A DNA stretch of 28,444 nt, taken from positions 1-28,444 of the forward strand of contig DASPTH010000339.1 of the NCBI GenBank assembly GCA_035623515.1. Direction: 5' to 3'. Every line of letters starts with the position of its first letter. Positions within the stretch are counted from its first letter, which is position 1. The position numbers and the translations under genes are program-made. The notes under the pieces were generated by a model. It did not search any database. It was given only the letters and a program-made list of their open reading frames with translations, and was not told where the DNA came from. The DNA is from DASPTH01 sp035623515 (GTDB lineage Bacteria > Actinomycetota > Acidimicrobiia > IMCC26256 > DASPTH01). Below are positions 1 to 7,824 of the stretch, one piece after another.

Positions 1-1
1 C

Positions 2-553
2 GCGGTCCAGGCCGGGGTAGGCATCCAGGTGATCGACTCGGATCCCGCGGAGGCGAAGCGGTCGCTCGAGAGCATCTCGCGAGCGAGTCGCTCGAGCCTC
101 GCCGAGATCCGCCAGGTCCTCGGCGTGCTCCGCGACGCCGACGGCAACGCGGCCTACACGCCGACGCCGGGCCTCGCCGACCTGCCGAAGCTCGTCTCGG
201 AGGTGAGCGACGCCGGGCTCCCGGTCGCCATGACGGTCGAGGGCGACACGGCGCAGGTGCCGGCGGGCGTGGGGCTGGCGGCGTACCGCGTGGTGCAGGA
301 GGCGCTCACCAACGCGCTCCGCCACGCGCGCGCCGGCCGCGCCACGGTGCGTGTCGACGCCGCCGACGGTCTGCTGCAGCTGGAGGTGACCGACGACGGG
401 CGCGGCGTGAACGGCGCCGCGAGCCGTGGCCACGGTCTGGTCGGAATGCGCGAGCGGGTTGCGGTGTACGGGGGCACGATCGCCACGGGATCGGCACCCG
501 AAGGCGGATACCGGGTGGCGGCGTCCCTGCCCTACGAGGCGGCGCCGGAGTGA
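2..553 (+). CDS. Two-component sensor histidine kinase, NarL/DesK type, C-terminal part (5' end outside window)
   Basis: This is the C-terminal part of a sensor kinase that autophosphorylates on histidine and passes phosphate to a partner regulator. The frame is open to the left edge, so the true start, any membrane segments and most of the H-box helix are missing. Visible are the end of the dimerisation helices (AEIRQVLGVLR, a signature of HisKA_3 kinases), an N-box in a HATPase_c domain (QEALTNALRHA), the G1 box (VTDDGRGV) and the G2 region (GHGLVGMRERV). The window starts just after the expected phospho-histidine, which is therefore not seen. Its stop overlaps the GTG start of the response regulator by four bases (GTGA), so the two are co-translated and almost surely partners. 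The signal sensed is unknown. Confidence 0.93.
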   Translation, partial: AVQAGVGIQVIDSDPAEAKRSLESISRASRSSLAEIRQVLGVLRDADGNAAYTPTPGLADLPKLVSEVSDAGLPVAMTVEGDTAQVPAGVGLAAYRVVQEALTNALRHARAGRATVRVDAADGLLQLEVTDDGRGVNGAASRGHGLVGMRERVAVYGGTIATGSAPEGGYRVAASLPYEAAPE

Positions 554-1215
554 TCCGCGTCGCGGTCGCCGACGACCAGGCGCTCGTGCGGCGTGGGTTC
601 GCGGTCCTGCTGCGGAGCGCGGACGACATCGACGTGGTCGGCGAAGCCGCGAACGGCAGGGAAGCGGTCGAGCTCGTGACGAGGGAGCAGCCCGACGTCG
701 TCCTGATGGACATCCGGATGCCCGAGATGGACGGTGTCGAGGCCACGCGGCTCATCACCGCCGACGAGTCCCTCGCGACGCGGGTGCTGATCCTCACCAC
801 GTTCGATCTCGACGAGTACGTGTTCGACTCGCTGCGCGCCGGCGCGAGCGGCTTCCTCCTCAAGGACACCCTGCCCGACGACCTCGTGGCCGCCGTTCGT
901 GTCGTCGCCGGCGGCGAGGCGCTGCTCGCGCCGAGCATCACCCGCCGGCTGGTCGAGGAGTTCGTGCGCGCGCCGGCGCGGACGCGCAGCGAGTCGTCGG
1001 TCGACCTCGACGTGCTCACCGCGCGCGAGCGTGAGGTGCTCGCGGCGGTGGCGCGAGGCCTGTCGAACGCCGAGATCGCCGAGGAGCTGCACATGTCGCA
1101 CGCGACCGCGAAGACACACGTGAGCCGGCTCCTCACCAAGCTCTACGCGCGCGACCGTGCGCAGCTCGTGATGATCGCCTACGAGGCAGGAGTCGTCGCG
1201 CCGGGCGTGCCCTGA
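550..1215 (+). CDS. Two-component response regulator, NarL/FixJ family
   Basis: A DNA-binding response regulator of 221 residues, the usual length for the NarL/FixJ class. The receiver domain (residues 1-118) has the acidic pair D8/D9, the phospho-acceptor D54 in LMDIRMP, the switch threonine at T83/T84 and the conserved K105. A LuxR-type helix-turn-helix follows at about 150-210 (LTAREREVLAAVARGLSNAEIAEEL, here given as the motif core LTAREREVL and SNAEIAEEL). It starts at a GTG overlapping the kinase stop, so the two form one operon. A hairpin 5 bases after the stop may end the transcript. Targets are unknown; a divergent or nearby effector gene is not evident, and the next gene is convergent. 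Confidence 0.96.
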   Translation: MIRVAVADDQALVRRGFAVLLRSADDIDVVGEAANGREAVELVTREQPDVVLMDIRMPEMDGVEATRLITADESLATRVLILTTFDLDEYVFDSLRAGASGFLLKDTLPDDLVAAVRVVAGGEALLAPSITRRLVEEFVRAPARTRSESSVDLDVLTAREREVLAAVARGLSNAEIAEELHMSHATAKTHVSRLLTKLYARDRAQLVMIAYEAGVVAPGVP

Positions 1216-1219
1216 CCTG

Positions 1220-1240
1220 CGTGCCGCGTCACGCGGCTCG
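1220..1240 (+). terminator. Hairpin just after the response-regulator stop
   Basis: GCCGCG/CGCGGC pair across a TCA loop (1223-1237), and two further G-C pairs beyond one T/T mismatch lengthen the stem. It begins 5 bases after the stop at 1215. There is no T-tract, so it would be an intrinsic terminator of the weak GC-only actinobacterial kind, or merely an mRNA end stabiliser. Confidence 0.35.
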
Positions 1241-1281
1241 CGCGACCGGATCGAGCGCTCGCTGCACGTCGTCGGGCTCCG

Positions 1282-1296
1282 GGTACGGCACGTACC
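1282..1296 (-). terminator. Hairpin downstream of the cyclase-ATPase gene
   Basis: A perfect 6-bp stem GGTACG/CGTACC with a three-base loop lies about 30 bases past the stop of the leftward gene (stop at 1327). With the hairpin at 1220-1240 it gives each of the two convergent genes its own candidate end structure. No T-tract is present. Confidence 0.3.
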
Positions 1297-1326
1297 GTCG
1301 ACCGACATCTCCGCCTCCTCGGGGGC

Positions 1327-4083
1327 TCACCTGGCTCGGGCACCCGACGTCATGCGGTCGAGCTCGGCCAAGGTGAACTCGACGGCGCTGTCGAAGGTCA
1401 TCGACGCGCCGCGTCGGGTGAGCTCGTCGAAGCGCGCGTCGCCGAGTGCGTCCCGCACCACGCCGAGCGCGCGGTCGTGCAGCTCGGCTTCGTGACCGGC
1501 GACCCCGGGGACCAGGGCGGCGTCGGGGCCACGCGTGGCGAAACCGTGCACGACCGCGGCGACCTCGGGCTCGCGGCCGAGGATGCCCAGCGCTTCCGCC
1601 ACGTACCACAGGGTCCCGAGGACGCCCGGGCGGTAGCTCGTGGCGCTCGAGACGCGCAAGCTCCGGCCGATGGTCTGCAGCGCCCGCTCGCCGTCCCCGA
1701 GCGAGCACTCCAACCGGGCGAGCTGCTCGAGCAGGTCGGGATAGACGACGTCGCTCGCGCCCGCCTCCACCCAGCCCAGGCCCTCCTCGAACGCCGCGCG
1801 CGCCCCTTCGGGGTCGATCTGCCGCCGTGGGACGGCCCAGCCGAGCAGCGCGATCGTGAGAAGCGTCGGGTTGCCGAGCGCCCGCGCGCCGGCCAGCGCG
1901 CGCTCCGTGTGCTCGCGGGCGCGGGAGGCGTCGCCGCTCAACTCGGCGAACAGTCCGGCCACCGACTGCGCGGTGATCGCCGCGTAGAGGTCGCCGACTG
2001 TCTCGAGCTCGACCACCGCGGCGGCGAGGAACGTCGTTGCCGCTTGCAGGTCGGCGTACATCATGATCGCCCGGGTGGTGTACGCCGACGCCCGCCACGG
2101 GCAGTCGGCCGTGCGGTCGAGCTCGAAGGCCTCGTCGGTCAACTCCCTCGCCGCTTCCAGGTCGCCGCGAACGGTGGCCGAGAAGGCGGCAGACCCCAAG
2201 ACTGCGAATCGCAGACCGTCGGGAGCCGAGCGCGCGGCCGGCACCGCGCGCTCGGCCCACGCGCCGAATCCGTACACGCGCGAGCTCGAGACGAGCGGCC
2301 CGAGCGACGAGATCGTCCGCACCGCGAGCATCTCGTCGTCCGGGTCCGTGCGCTCGATTGCCCAACCCAGTGCGCTCCGGAAGTTGTCGAGATCGAGCTC
2401 GACGAGGTGGCGGGCGCCGATCTCTCCCGCGGTGACGAGATCGCGCCCGAGCGTCTCCGCGTAGCCGGCGAAGTAGGCCGCGTGACGTCGGCGCCGTGCG
2501 TCGGCGTCGTCGGCGCCGTCGAGACGTTCGAGTGCGTACTGGCGCAGGGTCTCGAGGAGCGCGTACCGAGTGCGATCCGGATCCGTCCGGTCGACGGTCA
2601 GCATCGACTTGGCCACGAGCTCGCCGAGCGCATCGACGGCATCGAACGGGTCGACGTCGTCCCCTGCCACGACGGCGCGGGCGGCCGCGGCGTCGAAACC
2701 GCCGGCGAACACGCCGAGACGGCCGAAGACGACACTCTCACGCGATTCCAGCAGGGAGTAGGACCAGTCGATCGCCGCTCGCAGCGTGTGGTGCCGGTCG
2801 ACCGCTCGCGACGACCCGCCGGTCAGGAGGCGAAAGCGCTCGTCGAGCAGGCTCTCGATCTCCGCGGCGGACAGTGCTCCGGTGCGGGCGGCGGCGAGCT
2901 CGATGGCGAGCGGCAGGCCGTCGAGGCGGCGGCAGATCTCTCGGACGGCCTGCTCGTTCCGCTCGTCGATCTCGAATTCCGGGCTCACCGCGCGCGCCCG
3001 GTCGCCGAAGAGGATCACGGCACTTGCGGGCTCCGCGGCGGGGCCGCCCGGCGCGTCGTCGACGTCGAGGGTACGGAGCGGCCACAGGTGCTCGCCGAGG
3101 ATGCCGAGGCCCTCCCGGCTGGTCGCGAGCACGGTCACACCCGCGCCGGATGCCAGCACGGCCGCGACGAGCTCCGCCACGGGGCGGAGCAGGTGTTCAC
3201 AGTTGTCGAGAACCAGGAGCATTCGCTTGGAGCGAAGGAACGCCAACACGCTGTCGCGCGGCGAGACGCCTTGTTGTACGGAGACGCCGAGGGTCACCGC
3301 GACGACCTCGGGAAGCGCCCCGCCCTCCTCCACGGCCGCGAGCTCGCAGAGCCACACGCCGTCGGGGAACTCCGCCGCCAACTCGACGCCGAGCTCCACT
3401 GCGAGTCGGGTCTTGCCGACGCCGCCGACGCCCGTGATCGTCACCAGCCGGTGCCCGAGCACCAGCTCCCGCAGCCGCTCCATCTCGCGTACGCGACCGA
3501 CGAAGCTGGTGAGCTGCGCCGGCACGTTGCCGACCGACGCGTCGAGGGAACGCAACGGCGGAAACTCCACTGCCAGACCGTCGGCAACGATCTGGTACAC
3601 GTGTTCGGGACGATCCAGGTCACGGAGCCGGTGCTCACCCAGATCGTGGAGCGCGACATCGTGCAGGAGCTGCTCCGTGGCGGCCGACAGCACGATCTGT
3701 CCGCCGTGCGCGGCGCTCATCAGCCGGGCGGCGCGGTTCACCGAGCTGCCGTAGTAGTCGCCGTCGCGGAGCTCGGCCTCACACGTGTGGATACCGACGC
3801 GCACGAGCAACGGACCGGTCGCCGGCCAGGTCTCGGCACGCAAGGCCTGCTGCCCGCCCACCGCCGCCGCGACCGCGTCCTGGGCCCGCGAGAAGACCGC
3901 GTGCAGCCCGTCTCCTGTCGTCTTCACGACATGCCCGCCGTGCCGTTCCACCGACGCACGCAAGATCTCGTCGTGGCGCGCCAGCGCTCCTCGCATGGCC
4001 GACGGATGGTCCTCCCACAGGCGCGTCGAGCCCTCGAGATCCGTGAAGACGAACGTCACGGTTCCCGAGGGCAACTCCGGCAC
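1327..4083 (-). CDS. Class III adenylate/guanylate cyclase domain - STAND (NB-ARC-like) ATPase - TPR regulator
   Basis: A 918-residue signalling protein of a type common in actinobacteria. The N-terminal class III cyclase domain (about 8-165) appears catalytically complete: metal-binding D15 (FTDLEGST) and D58 (KTTGDG), adenine-specifying K54 and D109 (DYYG), and transition-state N116 and R120 (SSVNRAARL). A STAND ATPase follows, with Walker A GVGGVGKT (K224) and Walker B LLVLDN (D293). The C-terminal half (about 540-900) is alanine- and leucine-rich helical repeat resembling TPRs. Many relatives end in a LuxR helix-turn-helix; here I see none, so output is probably cyclic nucleotide or protein contact rather than DNA binding. 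The start is a GTG at 4083, chosen because MPELPSGTVTF is the usual family N-terminus; Shine-Dalgarno match is weak. Whether it really makes cAMP needs assay. Confidence 0.93.
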   Translation of the reverse strand: MPELPSGTVTFVFTDLEGSTRLWEDHPSAMRGALARHDEILRASVERHGGHVVKTTGDGLHAVFSRAQDAVAAAVGGQQALRAETWPATGPLLVRVGIHTCEAELRDGDYYGSSVNRAARLMSAAHGGQIVLSAATEQLLHDVALHDLGEHRLRDLDRPEHVYQIVADGLAVEFPPLRSLDASVGNVPAQLTSFVGRVREMERLRELVLGHRLVTITGVGGVGKTRLAVELGVELAAEFPDGVWLCELAAVEEGGALPEVVAVTLGVSVQQGVSPRDSVLAFLRSKRMLLVLDNCEHLLRPVAELVAAVLASGAGVTVLATSREGLGILGEHLWPLRTLDVDDAPGGPAAEPASAVILFGDRARAVSPEFEIDERNEQAVREICRRLDGLPLAIELAAARTGALSAAEIESLLDERFRLLTGGSSRAVDRHHTLRAAIDWSYSLLESRESVVFGRLGVFAGGFDAAAARAVVAGDDVDPFDAVDALGELVAKSMLTVDRTDPDRTRYALLETLRQYALERLDGADDADARRRRHAAYFAGYAETLGRDLVTAGEIGARHLVELDLDNFRSALGWAIERTDPDDEMLAVRTISSLGPLVSSSRVYGFGAWAERAVPAARSAPDGLRFAVLGSAAFSATVRGDLEAARELTDEAFELDRTADCPWRASAYTTRAIMMYADLQAATTFLAAAVVELETVGDLYAAITAQSVAGLFAELSGDASRAREHTERALAGARALGNPTLLTIALLGWAVPRRQIDPEGARAAFEEGLGWVEAGASDVVYPDLLEQLARLECSLGDGERALQTIGRSLRVSSATSYRPGVLGTLWYVAEALGILGREPEVAAVVHGFATRGPDAALVPGVAGHEAELHDRALGVVRDALGDARFDELTRRGASMTFDSAVEFTLAELDRMTSGARAR

Positions 4084-4154
4084 GAGGCCAAGTGTCCCAT
4101 TCGCGGGGAGCGCGCAGCCGACGTGAGTGCCGGGACCTCCCGAGCCGGCCCGGG

Positions 4155-4184
4155 TTGGGCGGAGCCCGCGGGTGAGGGTAGCCT
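4155..4184 (+). promoter_or_regulatory. Candidate promoter of the ZIP transporter gene
   Basis: A -35-like TTGGGC (4155-4160) and a -10 TAGCCT (4179-4184, fits TAnnnT) are separated by 18 bases and lie 27 bases before the ATG at 4212. The -35 is weak, but the -10 sits inside a dyad that looks like a repressor site. Confidence 0.4.
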
Positions 4185-4191
4185 CACCTGC
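4171..4191 (+). promoter_or_regulatory. Dyad resembling a DtxR/IdeR-type metal-box operator
   Basis: GGTGAGG-GTAG-CCTCACC is a perfect 7-bp inverted repeat (4171-4188) just before a metal-transporter gene. Aligned to the remembered IdeR/DtxR consensus TTAGGTTAGSCTAACCTAA, bases 4173-4191 agree at 14 of 19 positions, including the central TAGCCT. It covers the candidate -10, the place where such repressors act. Binding by a DtxR-family protein is inference; the regulator itself is not in the window. Confidence 0.4.
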
Positions 4192-4211
4192 CCGCTGCGT
4201 CGGAGGGAGCG

Positions 4212-5138
4212 ATGAGCCTCGAGAAGACCCTGCTGCTCGGGTTCATCGCCGGCGTCACGATCCTGCTCGGCCTGCCGATGGGACGCATGCGGCGACCCGC
4301 CCCCACGTTGCGGGCACTCCTGAACGCGATCGCCGTCGGCATCCTGCTGTTCCTCGTCTGGGACGTGCTGTCCGCGGCGTGGGAGCCGATCGACACCGCG
4401 CTCGGCCGCTACCACGAGGGCCACGGCGGCCTGGGGACGGCGATCGGGTACGGCGCGCTCATGGCCGCCGGCCTCGGGGTGGGGCTCCTCGGGCTGGTCG
4501 CGTACGAGCGGTGGATGGATCGGGTGTCGCACGATCCGGACGCCACGCTCGTCGACCCGGAGTTCGACCCCGACGGCGTGCCCACCCCCGATCCGGTCCC
4601 GGGCGGCGGCGGCGTGGCGGTCATCGAGCCCACCGCGCGGCGCACCGGGCTCGCGTCGTGGTCGCCGGCGCGCCGCCTCGCGCTGTTGATCGCGGTGGGC
4701 ATCGGCTTGCACAACTTCGCCGAAGGGTTGGCGATCGGACAAGCGGCGGCCGGCAGCGAGATCGCGCTGGCCACGTTGCTCGTCGTCGGCTTCGCGCTGC
4801 ACAACGCCACCGAGGGGTTCGGGATCGTCGCACCGCTCACCGCCGACACCGCACCCGACGGGTCGCACGTGATCCCGAGCTGGGGTTTCCTGCTGGCGAT
4901 GGGCGCGATCGGCGGCGGGCCCACCTTCATCGGCACCGGGGTGGGACACGCGTTCACGTCCGAGGTGGTCTCGGTGGTGTTCCTCTCCCTCGCCGCCGGC
5001 TCGATCCTCTACGTCGTGATCCAGTTGATCGGTGTCGCGGGTCGGAGGGGTCGCATGGATCTCCTCGCGTACGGGATGTTCATCGGCCTGGTCGCCGGGT
5101 TCCTCACCGACGCCATCGTGACCGCGGCCGGGGTCTGA
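4212..5138 (+). CDS. ZIP-family divalent metal transporter
   Basis: A 308-residue integral membrane protein of the ZIP (zinc/iron permease) family, which moves divalent metals into the cytoplasm. Two family signatures are clear: HNFAEG at H167-G172 and HNATEG at H197-G202, the TM4 and TM5 metal-binding helices (the usual form is HNxxEG). About eight hydrophobic segments are visible, with a proline- and aspartate-rich loop at about 100-145 between the third and fourth. The ATG at 4212 has a good Shine-Dalgarno (GGAGGG, 5-6 bases upstream). It diverges from the cyclase gene across 128 bases that hold a possible metal-responsive operator. The metal carried cannot be told from sequence; bacterial relatives take zinc, iron or manganese. 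Confidence 0.92.
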   Translation: MSLEKTLLLGFIAGVTILLGLPMGRMRRPAPTLRALLNAIAVGILLFLVWDVLSAAWEPIDTALGRYHEGHGGLGTAIGYGALMAAGLGVGLLGLVAYERWMDRVSHDPDATLVDPEFDPDGVPTPDPVPGGGGVAVIEPTARRTGLASWSPARRLALLIAVGIGLHNFAEGLAIGQAAAGSEIALATLLVVGFALHNATEGFGIVAPLTADTAPDGSHVIPSWGFLLAMGAIGGGPTFIGTGVGHAFTSEVVSVVFLSLAAGSILYVVIQLIGVAGRRGRMDLLAYGMFIGLVAGFLTDAIVTAAGV

Positions 5139-5151
5139 TCCCCTCGGCCGC

Positions 5152-5175
5152 GCTCGCGCATGCCGCCGTGCGAGC
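5152..5175. terminator. Hairpin between convergent genes
   Basis: GCTCGC (5152-5157) pairs with GCGAGC (5170-5175); one G-T and one C-G pair extend the stem around an eight-base loop. It fills most of the 36-base gap between the ZIP gene and the leftward secreted-protein gene, and touches the latter's stop codon. It could serve both strands; no T-tract. Confidence 0.35.
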
Positions 5176-5846
5176 TACGAGACGTTGGCCTTCTGGAGCC
5201 GGCTGTTGACCTTGGCGAGGATCTTCTCGGCGGTCGCCTGGCTGAAGGCCTGCGTACCGTTCGTCGTGAAGTTCGCCTGGACCTCGGCGCGGCCCTTGAG
5301 GATTCCGACCTGCACCACCGTCGCGGTGAAGGTCTGGCCGTTCGACGTGCCCGTCACGCCGGCGAGGACCGCGGTGGAGTAGTCACCGAACTTCTTCACG
5401 GGGACCCGCTGCGCGGTGATCGAGGTGATGTCGCTCGCGCCGGGCTGTTGCTTGGCGACGCTCGCGATGCAGTCGGGGAAGCTGGAATCCTTCGCCACCG
5501 CCTCGTCCTGCTTCACCATCGCCGCCGTGCGCAGGAAGTCGACCTCGGAGGAGACGACGGCGCCGGTCTGCTGGTCGGTGAAGTCGGGGCCGTTGACGGT
5601 CACGGTGACCTTGCGCCCCGTGACGGGCTTCCCGACGCACTGGGCGATCTGCGGGAACACGTCCGGGCTCGGGCTGCTCGTGGACTTCTTGTATCCGGCG
5701 CCGACATCGGCCGCGGTGATCAGCAGCGCCTTGGCCTGGCTCGCGTCCGAGGCGGACGCGGTGCCCGTCGTCATGGTCAGCACGGTCGCGGTGGACAGGA
5801 CCCCTGCCGCGATCGCGACAAGACGTCGATCTCTGAGAGTACGCAT
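5175..5846 (-). CDS. Secreted protein of unknown function with a two-cysteine exported domain
   Basis: A 223-residue predicted exported protein. The N-terminus MRTLRDRRLVAIAAG is a Sec signal peptide: arginine-rich start, hydrophobic stretch to about residue 27, and a likely cleavage after ASA near residue 33. No lipobox cysteine is seen, so release to the outside rather than lipid anchoring is likely. The mature part has two cysteines (in IAQCVGK and FPDCIAS) that could form a disulfide, and reads as a single alpha/beta domain. It recalls the extracellular PknH-like sensor domains of actinobacteria, but that resemblance is loose and I do not assign it. The ATG at 5846 is chosen because it precedes the signal peptide directly; the frame stays open upstream but those residues are not signal-like. 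It stands alone between two convergent and divergent neighbours. Confidence 0.82.
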   Translation of the reverse strand: MRTLRDRRLVAIAAGVLSTATVLTMTTGTASASDASQAKALLITAADVGAGYKKSTSSPSPDVFPQIAQCVGKPVTGRKVTVTVNGPDFTDQQTGAVVSSEVDFLRTAAMVKQDEAVAKDSSFPDCIASVAKQQPGASDITSITAQRVPVKKFGDYSTAVLAGVTGTSNGQTFTATVVQVGILKGRAEVQANFTTNGTQAFSQATAEKILAKVNSRLQKANVS

Positions 5847-5976
5847 CGGACAAGTCTCGCGTATCCACACCTCGCGGGTGGGTCGGCCGACGATCGCGTT
5901 CGGTTGCTTCCCATCGCGACGAGGTGTGAACCTGTCGGGAGAGACCGGTCGGGTGACCCATGGGCGAGAGGCCGAC

Positions 5977-6951
5977 GTGAGCGAGCTGGAGCTGTCGTGC
6001 GGGCTCCCACCCGGCCCCCACTTCGCGGACCTGGCCGTGCTCGCCGAGGAGCTCGGGTACGCCCGGGTGTGGATCTTCGACTCCGCGCCGCTGTGGGAGG
6101 ACCCGTTCGCGCACCTGGCGCTCGCCGCGACCCGGACTTCTCGCATCGGTCTCGCCACGGCCGTCTCGGTCCCGACCCAGCGCTCGGTCATGGCGATGAC
6201 TTCCGGGATCGCCACCATCGCCCGCCTGTCGGGCGGCCGGTTCCGCGCCGCCTTCGGCACCGGCTACACGGCGCGCACGACGATCGGGCAGCGCGCGATG
6301 TCACTCGACGCGCTGTTCGACTATGCCGCCACGGTGCGCGCCCTGCTCGCCGGGGAGACCGTCGTGATCGACGGCAAGGCGGCTCGCATGCTGCACTCGC
6401 CCGGCATGGCCGCGCCGCGACCGATCCGCGTGCCGTTGTGGCTCAGCGTCATGGGCCCGCGCGGCAACGAGCGCGCGCCCGAGGTCGCCGACGGCACGAT
6501 CGGGCCGCTCCACCCGGCGCTCCCGACCGCGACCATGGTGTCGGGGACCGTCCTCGATGCCGGCGAGGAGCCGAACTCCGCTCGGGTGCGGCATGCGATC
6601 GGCCCGTGGCGGGTCGTCGACTGGCACACCGCCTACGCGGTCGGCGGCCCCACCGCGGTCGACGCCCTGCCGGGCGGCCCCGACTGGCGATCTGCGCTCG
6701 AAGCGCTCGCGCCGCAGCGCGAACGCCACCTGCTCACCTTCGAAGGCCATGTCACGCACCTTGCCGAACGTGACCTCCCGCTGCTCGACCACATCGACGT
6801 GCAGACGATGGTCGGCGATCGCGCGAGCATCGGCCGCAAGCTCGATCGGCTGGCCGCGGCCGGGTTCTGTGAAGTCATGTACACGCCGACGGGGCCCGAC
6901 GTCGGCCGTGAGCTCCGCGCGTTCGCAGAGGCGTACCTCGGGCGAAGCTGA
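5977..6951 (+). CDS. LLM-class (luciferase-like, F420/FMN-dependent) oxidoreductase
   Basis: A 324-residue TIM-barrel flavin- or F420-dependent oxidoreductase of the luciferase-like superfamily. Visible family features are the N-terminal barrel strand and helix (LAVLAEELGYARVWIFDS), the strand TSRIGLATAVS, and the cofactor-phosphate loop RLSGGRFRAAFGTGY. The C-terminus (GDRASIGRKLDRLAAAGFCEVMYTP split around 280-310) matches the family's closing helix and strand. The start is set at GTG 5977 (SD-like GAGAGG 5 bases upstream); a GTG at 5953 in the same frame is an alternative. The substrate is unknown. It ends 15 bases from the convergent carboxymuconolactone-decarboxylase-like gene. This is the first of three unlike LLM genes here. 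Confidence 0.88.
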   Translation: MSELELSCGLPPGPHFADLAVLAEELGYARVWIFDSAPLWEDPFAHLALAATRTSRIGLATAVSVPTQRSVMAMTSGIATIARLSGGRFRAAFGTGYTARTTIGQRAMSLDALFDYAATVRALLAGETVVIDGKAARMLHSPGMAAPRPIRVPLWLSVMGPRGNERAPEVADGTIGPLHPALPTATMVSGTVLDAGEEPNSARVRHAIGPWRVVDWHTAYAVGGPTAVDALPGGPDWRSALEALAPQRERHLLTFEGHVTHLAERDLPLLDHIDVQTMVGDRASIGRKLDRLAAAGFCEVMYTPTGPDVGRELRAFAEAYLGRS

Positions 6952-6966
6952 CGCCGATCCTCGTGC

Positions 6967-7731
6967 TCACTGCTCCCTGCGCGCCCACGCGCCTTCGGCG
7001 GTCGCGCGTAGCGCATCGGCCTTGGCGAAGCCGTAGTACGCCGCGAACTGCAGCACCAACTCGTCCATCTCGGGTTTGGTGACGTCACCCGAGTGCAACG
7101 CGGAGGTGACGTGCGACAGCAGAGGCATGGGCGAGTCGTCGATCGCCACGCACGCGATGGTGACGAGGCGGCGCTCGCGACGGGTGAGCCCCGGTCGTTG
7201 CCAAACGTGGCCGAACACGAAGTTCAGGATCCCGGCGTGCGTGTACGGCGTGTCCGGTGGCGGCGCCTGGATCAGGTTGACGTCGGCAAATTCCTGCGCG
7301 CCGCGCGCCACTCGTTGCTCCCAGTCGTTCGGGCCGAGGGTCACGTTGTCGAGCACGGGCCACGGCGTGACCGGCTCGCCGCGCTCCTCTCGCACCCGCG
7401 CCCACTGGCGGCGGATCACTCCTTCGACGTGCGACGCCTTGGGCCAGCCGCAGTACACGGCGAACTGCAACACGTACTCGAGCATCGCCTCGAGCTCCAT
7501 GTCGCCGCTGTTCAGCGCGGCGTACACGTGCTCCTCGATCGGTCCCGGCGCGTCGGCCGCGGCGACGCACGCGAGCGTCACCCAGCGCCGATCGCGCCGG
7601 GAGAGGCCCGGTCGCGACCACACCTCGCCGAACACGAAGTCGCGGGTCGCGCGATCGAGCGGCGTGACGGCTTCGGGCGGATCGACGGTCATGACCTCGC
7701 GGTACACCTGATCCGCGCCTGCGACCACCAT
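6967..7731 (-). CDS. Tandem carboxymuconolactone decarboxylase-fold protein
   Basis: A 254-residue protein made of two repeats of the carboxymuconolactone decarboxylase (CMD) fold, at about 12-100 and 165-250. Repeat 1 has FVFGEVWSRPGLSRRDRR and ACVAAADAPGPIEEHVYAAL; repeat 2 has FVFGHVWQRPGLTRRERR and ACVAIDDSPMPLLSHVTSAL. Both keep the GPxxxH helix and a (A)xYxG motif, typical of PcaC-like proteins, and neither has the AhpD CxxC pair, so peroxidase activity is unlikely. PcaC itself is a single domain of about 130 residues, so this is a fused dimer. Function could be decarboxylation or isomerisation of an aromatic-ring-cleavage product; not proven. The ATG at 7731 has SD AGGGG 6 bases upstream; residues before it in the same frame look non-coding. 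Confidence 0.85.
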   Translation of the reverse strand: MVVAGADQVYREVMTVDPPEAVTPLDRATRDFVFGEVWSRPGLSRRDRRWVTLACVAAADAPGPIEEHVYAALNSGDMELEAMLEYVLQFAVYCGWPKASHVEGVIRRQWARVREERGEPVTPWPVLDNVTLGPNDWEQRVARGAQEFADVNLIQAPPPDTPYTHAGILNFVFGHVWQRPGLTRRERRLVTIACVAIDDSPMPLLSHVTSALHSGDVTKPEMDELVLQFAAYYGFAKADALRATAEGAWARREQ

Positions 7732-7785
7732 GGACGCCCCTTTCCTCGGTCCGGCTCCCCGGTCGCGAGCCGTTCGAGCGCCAGC

Positions 7786-7791
7786 ACTGTA
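7786..7791 (-). promoter_or_regulatory. Candidate -10 of the CMD-fold gene
   Basis: On the minus strand TACAGT (fits TAnnnT) lies about 55 bases before the ATG at 7731, in the gap between this gene and the upstream enoyl-CoA hydratase-like gene. No convincing -35 was found, so the call is weak. Confidence 0.2.
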
Positions 7792-7824
7792 AGCCGATCG
7801 ATTCGGCGAACGGGCGAGCACGGG

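Noticed and set aside
1252..1261. Palindrome CGAGCGCTCG
   Set aside because: Ten bases of alternating GC-rich sequence in a short intergenic gap, with no matching copy or feature to give it meaning.
1477..4215. Plus-strand open frame of 912 codons opposite the cyclase-ATPase gene
   Set aside because: It is the antisense of a gene with full cyclase and Walker motifs; its translation is repetitive in Arg, Glu and Val with no domain, as expected from GC-rich coding DNA read backwards.
5416..5976. Upstream in-frame extension of the first LLM gene
   Set aside because: It runs antisense through the secreted-protein gene with its signal peptide; the LLM family starts near 5977.
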